Source: Neobacillus mesonae (GTDB lineage Bacteria > Bacillota > Bacilli > Paenibacillales > Paenibacillaceae). From it: a stretch of 64,000 nucleotides of DNA. Shown one piece after another: positions 8,907 through 17,407 of the stretch. The stretch lies in assembly GCA_023715865.1 (NCBI GenBank), contig JAMBOW010000001.1:558001-622000 (forward strand), written 5' to 3'. Position numbers and translations under genes: made by a program. Below the pieces are notes generated by a model. It ran no database searches, was not told the DNA's origin, and saw nothing but the letters and a program-made list of their open reading frames with translations. Numbering within the stretch: position 1 is the first letter of the stretch; each line of letters opens with the position of its first letter.

Positions 8907-10069
8907 ATCGAGAAGAAGACGGTATAGAGATAACGAAGCCAAAGCAGGCTGAAACATTGAATAGATGGCGCTTGATTCTTGGGGATACTGCCGATGCGCA
9001 GCTTGAGGATACGGATGCTTACACTGCGGATCATTTTCAATATACCGAGATCGATGAGATATTGGCCTATTTGTATGACAGAGAGTATGGTGAGGAGCAG
9101 GGATATCGAAAGTCAGGAGGAAAAGGTCCGTCCCAGCTTACCGTACCCAAATGGCTTCATAAAGTAAGAGAACTGTTCCCTGCACCTACCGTTGAAATTA
9201 TTGAGAAGCAGGCGCTTGAAAGGTATGGTCTCAGCGAATTGTTGACGGATCGCAAGCTGCTAGAATCACTGCAGCCTAATATGGCTCTGCTAAAAAGCAT
9301 ATTGCAGTTCAAAGGACGGATGAAAAGCGATGTTCTGCGAAGTGCGAAGGAGATCGTCCGCCAGGTGGTGGAAGAACTGCAAGACAAGCTCGAGACCCAC
9401 GTACGTTCAAGTCCGCTTGGAAAAAGAAGCCGTTATAACAGCAGTTCTGTTCGGACTTTGCGAAATTTGAATTTTAAGCGAACGATTCAGCGCAACTTGA
9501 AAAATTACGATAAGCAAAATCGTCGTCTGGTTATAGATCGTTTGTATTTTGACGGAAATGCTCAGCCTCACAGTAAGTGGGAGATTATTATTGCTGTCGA
9601 TGAGAGCGGGAGCATGCTGGATTCCGTTATTTACAGCTCGGTAATGGCAGCTATTTTCTACAAACTGAGCAGTGTACGCACCCAATTAATCATTTTTGAC
9701 ACCGAGGTAGTAGATTTGACATCTCACCTGGAAGATCCTGTTGATCTTCTTATGAATGTACAGCTCGGCGGAGGTACACATATCGCAAAGGCGCTGAGAT
9801 ACGGCGAATCTCTCATTCAGAATCCCGAGAAAACCATTTTTGTATTGGTGAGTGATTTAGAAGAGGGCTACTCCTTGCCTCCCATGTACAGGGCTTGCAA
9901 GGATATTATTGATGCGGGCAGCAGACTGCTCGTGTTGACCTCGCTAGATTTTGAAGGGAACAGCATTTATAACGAACGAGCAGCACGCAGGATCGCGGAT
10001 ATGGGGGCAGACGTTGCTGCGATTACGCCAAACGAGCTTCCTGATTGGATCGGAAACATTATTAAGTAA
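8894..10069 (+). CDS. VWA domain protein (YehP-like)
   Basis: A 391-residue protein with a helical N-terminal half and a C-terminal von Willebrand A domain (~residues 225-390). A complete MIDAS metal site is visible: DESGS at 236-240, Thr295 in GGGTH and Asp321 in VSDLEEG. VWA proteins with MoxR ATPases are thought to present substrates or serve as adaptors. The gene overlaps the DUF5682 gene by 13 bp and has AAGGAG 9 nt before its ATG. There is no signal peptide or membrane segment, so an intracellular complex with the ATPase is expected. Confidence 0.9.
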   Translation: MDAVNREEDGIEITKPKQAETLNRWRLILGDTADAQLEDTDAYTADHFQYTEIDEILAYLYDREYGEEQGYRKSGGKGPSQLTVPKWLHKVRELFPAPTVEIIEKQALERYGLSELLTDRKLLESLQPNMALLKSILQFKGRMKSDVLRSAKEIVRQVVEELQDKLETHVRSSPLGKRSRYNSSSVRTLRNLNFKRTIQRNLKNYDKQNRRLVIDRLYFDGNAQPHSKWEIIIAVDESGSMLDSVIYSSVMAAIFYKLSSVRTQLIIFDTEVVDLTSHLEDPVDLLMNVQLGGGTHIAKALRYGESLIQNPEKTIFVLVSDLEEGYSLPPMYRACKDIIDAGSRLLVLTSLDFEGNSIYNERAARRIADMGADVAAITPNELPDWIGNIIK

Positions 10070-10082
10070 CAGAGAGGAATGG

Positions 10083-13000
10083 ATGATGATGAATACTTTA
10101 GTTGATAATCGTGCAGTTCTTGAGCCGTTAATTGAAAAATTCGCAAAAGCATGCTCGAATGATTACTCTGCTTCTACGGATCGGAGCCAGCAGATTATAG
10201 ATTATGTAACGGGTAATACAGAGCAATTTCCGGATATGCTGCCAAGCTCGAACCGGTACGCATACCAGACGCTGGATCTGTTCGAGAAGTTTGCCAAAAA
10301 GGATGACAGCGAGCTGTTTTTCCGAGCGGCAGCTATTTTATTAAAAGTAGCAGTAAAACCGAGCCGCAATTATTACATCCATCGAGATATCTTCAAAATT
10401 AGTCTGGGAGATCACATATCACCAATCGGCCAGTTAAGAGACAAAAATAGGAATGTAGAAAAGGCGTTTAAAACAGCAGTATATCGCCTTAAGCAAATTC
10501 AAAAGCATGCTGGTGATGAAGTCATCCAAAATGAAATCCAAAGCAAAATTAATCAATGCGGACTGGGTACCAAAAACTTGGGTAACTTGGCTGATGTAAC
10601 GGATATGCTACTGCTTATCAAGCTGTATGGACAGCTTAATGAGGATTACATAAAGGAGGCGCTGGAGAAGCTGCCTCCTGTGCTCCAAGCCCTATTAACA
10701 AGAGATTCTATCAAGTTAGACCAGGAACTAAAAGCTTTAACTAAGGAACTGGTGCTCAGCAAGCTGCCTCTTAAGGACAACCCGTCGTCGCTGGATCTGG
10801 AACCTGAATTTATAGATTCTAAGCGAAATCAAGTGATTAGTGAGCAATTTTCATTAGAGGCTGGCAGCAAGAGAGAACCTATGACAAGAGAGACTTTCTA
10901 CAGTCATCTTCTTCAAGTTCATGCGAGCTTCATGTATCTTTTGACATGGCATGGGGGAAAAACGGCATTCTTGTCGGAACTTGATGAGATTGGAGAGCTC
11001 GTACTGGCAGCAGTCCGTACTTTGCACGAATTTTTGCCGCTTGAAGTCAGATCACAGCTTCTGTTGCTGGAAGACAAGAACAAACAGGACGCTGCACTTC
11101 TTGAAGGGATTGTTTCTCAAGATGAGCCTTACGCCATTATTGAGACACTCACCTCTGAACTTAAAAGCTATTCGATACCCTGGGATATTCTTACGTCCTC
11201 TATTGTAAAGTCTCAAGAGAAGTCAGAGCGTGCAATTGAAATTGCACGTAGTCCTTTTATCAAAGCCTTCCTGCTTAAAGTATTAACTGATGCAGATGCA
11301 CAGCGGGATTCTGACGGAAAACTTCTGGAGGAGTTTGTATTCTCTGTACTCCGAAGCAAGGTGGAGGGAAGCAAGTTCGGGCTCTTGCTCGGAAGATATC
11401 TGGCAGGTGAAATATCACTGAAGGAATTCAAAGATAGTGGTCAGTATGAAGGGATGGTTCAATTACGCAATAGGGATCCAAAAAAGAAAATGATGCTGCT
11501 TGCCGTCACTTTTCTTAGGGTTGATTCCGAAGCATATCGACGTCTATCTATTCTTGTGTGTCACAATGATTCGGACATCTTAGTACTGTTGTCTCAGTTC
11601 TACCATTCAACCTTTTTTAGCGGAAGCCGTATTCTGGACAACTATCGAGAAGATCATGAGATAGATACAGAAAAACTGCTGCTTGCTATGTTGAAGCTAA
11701 ATGGGCAACCGGATTGGGAATATACTTCGATGCCTAACGAGGAATACAGGTTGGTTATTGCAAACCATTTGAGAGAAGCGCTCCAATGCTATAAAGAGCT
11801 TCCGAACGAGTCGCGGCTTACCGTGCTCGAAATTGCCTTTGAGGCGGTAGTAGAACATAAGGACAGCGAAGTACTAACCGAAGCGATTAGGCTTGGACTG
11901 ACGGATTCTTCGAAGAAGGCGAATACACTCGCGCAGGCTGAATTCTCCAAGATACGAGACACTTCCCTGTATTTACAGCTATATAGAGCGGAGAAAAAGG
12001 CGTCCATCAAAGAGATGGTTCTGGATGCTGTTAGGACTCTCCCTGATGCGAAGTCTGTTTATTCGGAGCTTTACAGCAAGGAGAAGACAGCGGGTCTAAA
12101 ATCTCTTATCGGAATATTAATGGAGACGATCGGTCAAAGTCCCGCAGCCGCACATGCCGCTCTAGCTGAAGCAGCTGACGTCAAGAAGCGCTCGCGGTTG
12201 GACTGGATTCCTTTACAGCAGCTTCCTGCGCTGATGGGTACAGATGGAGAAAGGCTCGACGACAATATCAAGCTTTACCTGCTTCTTCAATCGATTGATT
12301 ATACTGCAGGGCCGAATGAGCGTCTTAAGGAAGTTAAAAATTATGCATCAGCAGCTTCACTCAGCGATTTGGTAAGGGAGCTCACTTTGCATTGGATTCA
12401 AAAGGATGCCCCATCGAAAGAAAAATGGGTGTTGTATCTCAGTGCTCTGTTCGGAGACGATCGACTGGTTGAACTGATTGCTCCACAAGTGAAGACCTGG
12501 GCTGATAACAGCAGGGGCGCCATTGCTGCAGAAGCTGTGAAATCACTCGCATATATGAGTGACTCGAGTGCGCTGATGACGATCGATAAAATAAAGCGAA
12601 CCATTAAAAATCGTCAGGTTAAAGCTGCTGCAGAAGAAGCTCTTATAACAGCTGCTGAAAATCAAGGGCTGACTCAGCCTGAACTGGAAGATCGCTTGAT
12701 TACATCGCTCGGCTTTGATGAGAAGGGGACACAGCGTTTTGATTACGGGAATAGATCTTTTGTTGTCAAGGTGACAAGCGATCTGGAATTGTCGGTTAAG
12801 AGTGAAGAGACTGGAAAAGCGATTAAAAATCTGCCCGCTCCTGGTCAAAATGACGATGAGCAGCTGGCAGCCGAGTCCAAAGCCCGCTTCAGCAAGCTGA
12901 AAAAGGATTTGAAGAGCATGATCTCTATCCAAAGCGCACGACTTGAAGAATCCTTATCGAAGCAAAGATTGTGGTCAGCGCCTGACTGGGAAGCCTTGTT

Positions 13001-13637
13001 CGTCCAGAACGTCATCATGCGTAATTTTGCTGTAGGATTAATCTGGGGAACCTATGAAGAAAATCAGTTAGTGGATACATTCCGATACATGGAAGACGGA
13101 ACTTTTAATCATGTGGATGAAGAAGAGTACGAATTAGCTTCAAATGCTCGGATCGGACTGGTACATCCGTTAGAGCTTGATGAGCATGTCCTGTCAGACT
13201 GGAGACAGCAGCTTGAAGATTATGAGATTAAACAACCATTCGAACAGTTGAACCGCGCTGTTTACGCCGTTTCCGAAGAGCTGCAGAATGAACGTAAATA
13301 CGCTGATCTTCCAGGCGAAGATTTCTCACCAACAGCCTTTCCAAAAGCGCTCGAGAAATTGGGCTGGTACAAGGGACAAGCTCAAGATGCAGGCTTCTAT
13401 TATGAGCTTTATAAGGAATACGGAGATTTGATTGCTGAGCTTACGTTCAGTGGTACCAGCATTGTATATTACGGTGAGGCTATGGAGGATATCACACTGG
13501 AGTCGGTCAGCTTCTATACCAAGCAGAAGAGCCGTTACCATTATTACAATCCTAATAAGGCATGTAAGCTTGGCGAAATACCTGCACGGGTATATAGTGA
13601 AACCTTACATGACATTTTGAAAGCGGCTGGACGCTGA
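10083..13637 (+). CDS. DUF4132 domain protein (YehI/MolR-like), very large
   Basis: A ~1184-residue, mostly helical, repeat-like cytosolic protein. The C-terminal ~250 residues (from about RLWSAPDWEALFVQNVIMRN onward) match what I know of DUF4132, found in E. coli YehI/MolR. The frame is open upstream into the vwa gene, but AGAGAGG at 10071-10077 points to one of three consecutive ATG codons at 10083, 10086 and 10089. The central region has many short two-helix units suggestive of an alpha-solenoid scaffold (inference). Its position inside the operon fits a large scaffold for the ATPase-VWA pair. Confidence 0.85.
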   Translation: MMMNTLVDNRAVLEPLIEKFAKACSNDYSASTDRSQQIIDYVTGNTEQFPDMLPSSNRYAYQTLDLFEKFAKKDDSELFFRAAAILLKVAVKPSRNYYIHRDIFKISLGDHISPIGQLRDKNRNVEKAFKTAVYRLKQIQKHAGDEVIQNEIQSKINQCGLGTKNLGNLADVTDMLLLIKLYGQLNEDYIKEALEKLPPVLQALLTRDSIKLDQELKALTKELVLSKLPLKDNPSSLDLEPEFIDSKRNQVISEQFSLEAGSKREPMTRETFYSHLLQVHASFMYLLTWHGGKTAFLSELDEIGELVLAAVRTLHEFLPLEVRSQLLLLEDKNKQDAALLEGIVSQDEPYAIIETLTSELKSYSIPWDILTSSIVKSQEKSERAIEIARSPFIKAFLLKVLTDADAQRDSDGKLLEEFVFSVLRSKVEGSKFGLLLGRYLAGEISLKEFKDSGQYEGMVQLRNRDPKKKMMLLAVTFLRVDSEAYRRLSILVCHNDSDILVLLSQFYHSTFFSGSRILDNYREDHEIDTEKLLLAMLKLNGQPDWEYTSMPNEEYRLVIANHLREALQCYKELPNESRLTVLEIAFEAVVEHKDSEVLTEAIRLGLTDSSKKANTLAQAEFSKIRDTSLYLQLYRAEKKASIKEMVLDAVRTLPDAKSVYSELYSKEKTAGLKSLIGILMETIGQSPAAAHAALAEAADVKKRSRLDWIPLQQLPALMGTDGERLDDNIKLYLLLQSIDYTAGPNERLKEVKNYASAASLSDLVRELTLHWIQKDAPSKEKWVLYLSALFGDDRLVELIAPQVKTWADNSRGAIAAEAVKSLAYMSDSSALMTIDKIKRTIKNRQVKAAAEEALITAAENQGLTQPELEDRLITSLGFDEKGTQRFDYGNRSFVVKVTSDLELSVKSEETGKAIKNLPAPGQNDDEQLAAESKARFSKLKKDLKSMISIQSARLEESLSKQRLWSAPDWEALFVQNVIMRNFAVGLIWGTYEENQLVDTFRYMEDGTFNHVDEEEYELASNARIGLVHPLELDEHVLSDWRQQLEDYEIKQPFEQLNRAVYAVSEELQNERKYADLPGEDFSPTAFPKALEKLGWYKGQAQDAGFYYELYKEYGDLIAELTFSGTSIVYYGEAMEDITLESVSFYTKQKSRYHYYNPNKACKLGEIPARVYSETLHDILKAAGR

Positions 13638-13639
13638 GC

Positions 13640-15307
13640 ATGTCAGGCGATTCATTTACCGTACGTTTTAGAAGCTTCATCACAAGATGCACGGAAGATT
13701 ACCTCATCCGATATGCTAATAAAGGACTATATAACCGTTCCCAGAAGGACATAGACAAGGGAACAAGTGTGACATACGAGTTTACCGACAGATCTGTCGT
13801 GTGCACGTTAAGCGATGGGGTAAGCTGCACTCTTGTTGACTCTTTAGATGAGTGGGAATGCAGCTGTCCCTCCGAGAAAATTTGCAAGCATGTGTTGATC
13901 TCTATTTTATATTATCAGCAGAACCACAAGGATCATGAAACTGAAGAGACTCCTACTGAGGTTCATCGTTTTGACTGGATGCTGAACGAGGACATCGGAG
14001 AATTTTTGAATGATTTTACGAGCAGTCAGGTTGATGAGGTTCTGTTTCGAATACGAATGAAGGAAGAAATGGAGATACTCGAAGACTCCCTGTTAACCAT
14101 TCGGCTCCTTTATCAGGGTGTCGAGGTCTCTTATACAGAAGAGCACGATGCGGGAAAAGTGCTGTGCAGCCTTAAAAATAAGGAAGGGGATCTGTATAAA
14201 CTCGAGGCCATTCTTCGATATCGGGCTTTGAACGGCTTGGATGACATAGAGACCTTGGGACAAAAGGCGGTTGTCGTCAAATACTCACACGAGATCATTC
14301 ATGAATGCAAAAGTTTGCTCACTAGTATGATGCAGACTGGACTGGCGCGGCTGCCAGAGACGGTTCAGTATGAACTGGAAACCTTAGCGGTTTCCGCTCG
14401 AAGCAGTAATATGCCGCAGCTGGAGCGTGAGCTCAGAGGAATTCAAGGAGAAATGAAGTTGTTTTTTGCAAGGCATCTTCGATTCTCGATGCCCTCGATT
14501 CAGCTCCGCATCACAAGATTATACCTGATGATGGAAGCATTGGAGCGAGAGCTGCCGAACCATCATAAAGCACAGCTGATCGGTACTTTTCGAAGCAAGT
14601 ACTATACGATTCCAAGGCTGAGGCTGTATGGTCTTGGTGCGGATCCTTGGGAAACAAGATCCGGATATAAAGGATTAACTTATTATTTTTATTCTCCAGA
14701 TGATCAGGAGATCTATACTTACAGTGATGTGCGCGCGGTTTATTATGAAGGTATTCAATTCTCTTATCAGGATAGCTATGCTTCTTTTACACCGTGGATT
14801 TCATACCTTTCGATGCGACAGTTTGTCACAGGAGAGTTAGAGTTTCGTTCTGTAAAGGTGAACGGTGAACACAGGTTGTCTTCCAGCCAAGTTCAAGCCC
14901 TGCACCTACTCGAGCGAAAACCTATCGAAGATATGGATATGGGCACTTACTTGGTAGAGACCGTGCCCACGGATGAAGAGAAGGATAAGCCGAGGCTATT
15001 CGTCACAGGCGATGAACGACTTGTATTAATCAAACTCTCAAGAATTATCCAAACCCGGTTTATGAACAAGGATCAAACCCTGATTTTAATCTGTGAGAAT
15101 GAAACAGGAGAGATGCTGGAACTCATGATTCCATACCATAAGGAATGGGACAAAGAAATCAAGCGTATGGAGAAGGGACAAGGTGCGGCTTCGTTAACAT
15201 CATTCTATGCTTTTGTAAAGCTCGACAAGAGCGGAATTTATCCAATCAGTTTTTTGAAGAACAATAAAGTTATAAATCTAAAACTCGATGGTATATCCAC
15301 AGTCTAA
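13640..15307 (+). CDS. SWIM zinc-finger protein (YehQ-like)
   Basis: A 555-residue protein with a SWIM-type zinc finger near the N-terminus: Cys74-x-Cys76 in WECSC and Cys82-x-His84 in CKH. SWIM fingers bind DNA or proteins. The rest is helical and beta-rich with no domain I recognise. The ATG is only 2 nt after the DUF4132 stop and has a weak SD, so translation is probably coupled. YehQ of enterobacteria carries the same type of finger and occurs with the same partners, which supports the assignment. Confidence 0.85.
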   Translation: MSGDSFTVRFRSFITRCTEDYLIRYANKGLYNRSQKDIDKGTSVTYEFTDRSVVCTLSDGVSCTLVDSLDEWECSCPSEKICKHVLISILYYQQNHKDHETEETPTEVHRFDWMLNEDIGEFLNDFTSSQVDEVLFRIRMKEEMEILEDSLLTIRLLYQGVEVSYTEEHDAGKVLCSLKNKEGDLYKLEAILRYRALNGLDDIETLGQKAVVVKYSHEIIHECKSLLTSMMQTGLARLPETVQYELETLAVSARSSNMPQLERELRGIQGEMKLFFARHLRFSMPSIQLRITRLYLMMEALERELPNHHKAQLIGTFRSKYYTIPRLRLYGLGADPWETRSGYKGLTYYFYSPDDQEIYTYSDVRAVYYEGIQFSYQDSYASFTPWISYLSMRQFVTGELEFRSVKVNGEHRLSSSQVQALHLLERKPIEDMDMGTYLVETVPTDEEKDKPRLFVTGDERLVLIKLSRIIQTRFMNKDQTLILICENETGEMLELMIPYHKEWDKEIKRMEKGQGAASLTSFYAFVKLDKSGIYPISFLKNNKVINLKLDGISTV

Positions 15308-15329
15308 CTAAAGAATAGAGGCTGCTCGC

Positions 15330-15611
15330 ATGAATGAGCTTTCACAGCTGATGGGCCGGCTGCAGGACTGGTCAGAAGGAATTCTCCTCCGTGGATTTAA
15401 TCAGTTAACTCCTGCTGATTTGGAGAGCCTTAAGGTCCTATCTGAGGATGCGGCACGTCTTGATATGGACTTTCTATGTTCGCTTCTGGATCAAACGATA
15501 ACAGAAGGGCGAGTGACGCTGGAACAAAATCAATTCCCGCAGTCCTTTATGTTTCATTATTCTAGGTTATGTGAATACATTGCTATGGCTCAAGAAACGG
15601 ACTACACTTAA
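15330..15611 (+). CDS. Small protein ending the MoxR operon
   Basis: A 93-residue acidic, helical protein starting MNELSQLMGRLQDWSEGILL. AGAGG lies about 7 nt before the ATG, 22 bp after the SWIM gene and before the operon terminator, so it is co-transcribed. I do not recognise a family and recall no counterpart in the enterobacterial yeh cluster. An accessory subunit of the same complex is the simplest inference. Confidence 0.7.
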   Translation: MNELSQLMGRLQDWSEGILLRGFNQLTPADLESLKVLSEDAARLDMDFLCSLLDQTITEGRVTLEQNQFPQSFMFHYSRLCEYIAMAQETDYT

Positions 15612-15667
15612 AAAAGTGTTGCTCATAACCGAATGTATTCTTCTATTTAAAGCACTTTAAAAACCCA

Positions 15668-15705
15668 ATCTCCTTGATGATATCTATCATCGAGGAGATT
15701 TTTTT
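15668..15705 (+). terminator. Terminator of the MoxR operon
   Basis: A 14-bp stem with one G-T pair, ATCTCCTTGATGAT (15668-15681) and ATCATCGAGGAGAT (15686-15699), loop ATCT, then six T. The 15706-15878 stretch that follows holds only AT-rich sequence with a possible promoter before the aminotransferase. Confidence 0.9.
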
Positions 15706-15878
15706 GTTTCTGACGGGGAATGCTACGGATCTATTGAAAGAATGAAGGTAACAACGAACTAATCCAATTTAATAAACTTAAAATCTCGAATTGTGAAGAG
15801 TTTTATCGATTTCTGATTTTTTATATTTTCTACAATCCGCTTTGGCGTGTTATTATATTATTCAAAGGAGTGTAAAAG

Positions 15879-17081
15879 ATGGACGATAAATATTCAACTA
15901 GAGCCGGTTTCGTTAAACCGTCCGAGACAAGAGAAATTTTGAAAGTAACTGAAAGACCAGAAGTGATTTCCTTTGCGGGAGGACTTCCTGCACCCGAATT
16001 GTTCCCGGTAGACGCCATTAAAGCGGCTTCTGCAGCTGTACTTGATGAAATGGGACAAGCATCCCTTCAATACAGCACAACCGAAGGGTATATCCCTTTA
16101 AGAAAAGCGATCTGTGACCGTATGAGCGCTATTGGAATTGACTCTAGCTATGAGCAGGTTCTGATTACTTCTGGATCACAGCAGGCAATTGACCTGACGG
16201 GCAAGCTTTTTATTAATGAGGGAGATACAATCATTTGCGAAAGCCCTACATATCTGGCAGCGATCAACGCATTTAAAGTGTATGATGCTAAATTCGTGGA
16301 AGTGGCTATGGATGATGACGGTATGATTATGGAAGAGCTGGAGAAGACACTTCAGGCACATCCGGAAGCCAAATTTATTTATACGATTCCGGATTTTCAA
16401 AATCCAACGGGGCGCACCATGAAGCTGGACAGAAGGCAGCGTATGGTCGAGCTTGCGAATCAGTATAATGTTCTCATTGTAGAAGACAACCCTTATGGGG
16501 CTGTACGGTTTGCTGGAGAAGCTCTTCCGCCGGTGAAGCATTTTGATACGGAAGGCAGAGTTATTTATCTCAGCACGTTCTCCAAAATCTTCGCGCCAGG
16601 CCTGCGTCTAGGCTGGATCTGTGCAAATGAAGACATTATTGATAAATACGTAGCTCTGAAGCAGACAGCTGACCTGCATACGGACAGCTTTGCTCAGATG
16701 ATTACTGCGAAATATATGGAAAATAACGATCTAAATGCTCATGTAGAGAAGATCAAAGCTGTATATAAAGAGAGATGCGAGACGATGTTGTCCTGCATCA
16801 AAGATTATTTCCCTGCAAACATTAAGCACAGTGTACCGGAGGGCGGCCTATTTATTTGGGTGGAGCTGCCGGAAACGGTTGATTCCAGTGCATTGTTCGT
16901 TGAATGTCTGAATAACAACGTCGCTTTCGTTCCTGGAGCACCTTTCTTCCCGAACGGTACGGTTAAAAATACACTGCGTTTGAACTATTCCAACATGCCG
17001 AATGAGCGGATTGTGGAAGGTATGAAACGAATCGGTGAAGTACTGCATCGTGAATTAAAGGACTTAACAGTTGTTAAATAA
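15879..17081 (+). CDS. PLP-dependent class I/II aminotransferase (2-aminoadipate/aromatic type)
   Basis: A 400-residue fold-type I aminotransferase. FAGGLPAPELFP near the start, the NPTGR motif, VEDNPYG and the PLP lysine in STFSKIFAPGLRLGW are all present. This subgroup, related to LysN and the aminotransferase domain of MocR proteins, transfers amino groups from aromatic amino acids, 2-aminoadipate or similar to 2-oxoglutarate; the exact substrate is not clear. AAAGGAG lies 7-8 nt before the ATG. It has its own terminator and appears monocistronic. Confidence 0.92.
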   Translation: MDDKYSTRAGFVKPSETREILKVTERPEVISFAGGLPAPELFPVDAIKAASAAVLDEMGQASLQYSTTEGYIPLRKAICDRMSAIGIDSSYEQVLITSGSQQAIDLTGKLFINEGDTIICESPTYLAAINAFKVYDAKFVEVAMDDDGMIMEELEKTLQAHPEAKFIYTIPDFQNPTGRTMKLDRRQRMVELANQYNVLIVEDNPYGAVRFAGEALPPVKHFDTEGRVIYLSTFSKIFAPGLRLGWICANEDIIDKYVALKQTADLHTDSFAQMITAKYMENNDLNAHVEKIKAVYKERCETMLSCIKDYFPANIKHSVPEGGLFIWVELPETVDSSALFVECLNNNVAFVPGAPFFPNGTVKNTLRLNYSNMPNERIVEGMKRIGEVLHRELKDLTVVK

Positions 17082-17112
17082 TATCATGTAAGAAGGCTGT
17101 ATGATTTAGAAG

Positions 17113-17147
17113 AGATACCTTGAATTATTCAAGGTATCTCTTTTTTT
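17113..17147 (+). terminator. Terminator after the aminotransferase gene
   Basis: Perfect 12-bp inverted repeat AGATACCTTGAA/TTCAAGGTATCT (17113-17139) with a short loop, then CTTTTTTT. Confidence 0.9.
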
Positions 17148-17180
17148 GCTGGGATAAATTGAATATAGTCAGAAAATCCA

Positions 17181-17209
17181 TTGTTAGCGTGGGGATCTGT
17201 AAATATAAT
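17181..17209 (+). promoter_or_regulatory. Sigma-A-type promoter for the ABC exporter leader
   Basis: TTGTTA (17181-17186), a 17-bp spacer and a perfect TATAAT (17204-17209). Transcription should begin near 17216, giving a leader of about 190 nt before the exporter gene. Confidence 0.75.
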
Positions 17210-17239
17210 GGGATTAATATCCAGTGAGGAGGCGTTAGC

Positions 17240-17293
17240 ATGAGAAAAATGAAAACAACCGTACAAACATTTAAGGGTGGGACACTTATTTAA
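17240..17293 (+). CDS. Putative 17-aa leader peptide
   Basis: MRKMKTTVQTFKGGTLI is encoded from an ATG at 17240 with GAGGAGG 7 nt upstream, about 25 nt after the predicted transcription start. The stop lies about 115 nt before the ABC exporter gene. A strong SD, an upstream promoter and downstream mRNA hairpins suggest a regulatory leader peptide, comparable in design to the BmrB leader ahead of bmrCD in Bacillus subtilis. It could also be a chance ORF. Confidence 0.5.
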   Translation: MRKMKTTVQTFKGGTLI

Positions 17294-17322
17294 TCAGGGT
17301 TTTTCATAATTCAATAACTGTT

Positions 17323-17404
17323 AACTAGGAACTATGCAAAGATCCTAAGTTTGTCACGGTGTTACCCTCTTAGATGTGTTCTTCATAACACAGTAAAGGG
17401 GTAA
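17323..17404 (+). promoter_or_regulatory. Leader hairpins, one covering the exporter SD
   Basis: Hairpin 1 pairs AACTAGGA (17323-17330) with TCCTAAGTT (17343-17351), with one bulge. Hairpin 2 pairs TTACCCTCTT (17362-17371) with AAAGGGGTAA (17395-17404), 9 of 10 positions, and contains the inner stem TGTGTT/AACACA. The right arm of hairpin 2 includes the SD AAGGGG of the exporter gene, so it would block translation. AGGGT at 17296-17300, just after the leader stop, could compete for ACCCT in the left arm. Confidence 0.55.
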
Positions 17405-17407
17405 ATC

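Noticed and set aside
9951..10082. Upstream extension of the DUF4132 gene inside the vwa gene
   Set aside because: It overlaps the VWA coding sequence in another frame and the SD AGAGAGG points to the ATG cluster at 10083.
5410..15611. Tellurite-resistance or canonical phage-defence label for the MoxR operon
   Set aside because: No Ter, nuclease or toxin domains are visible, and a defence role cannot be claimed from domain content alone.
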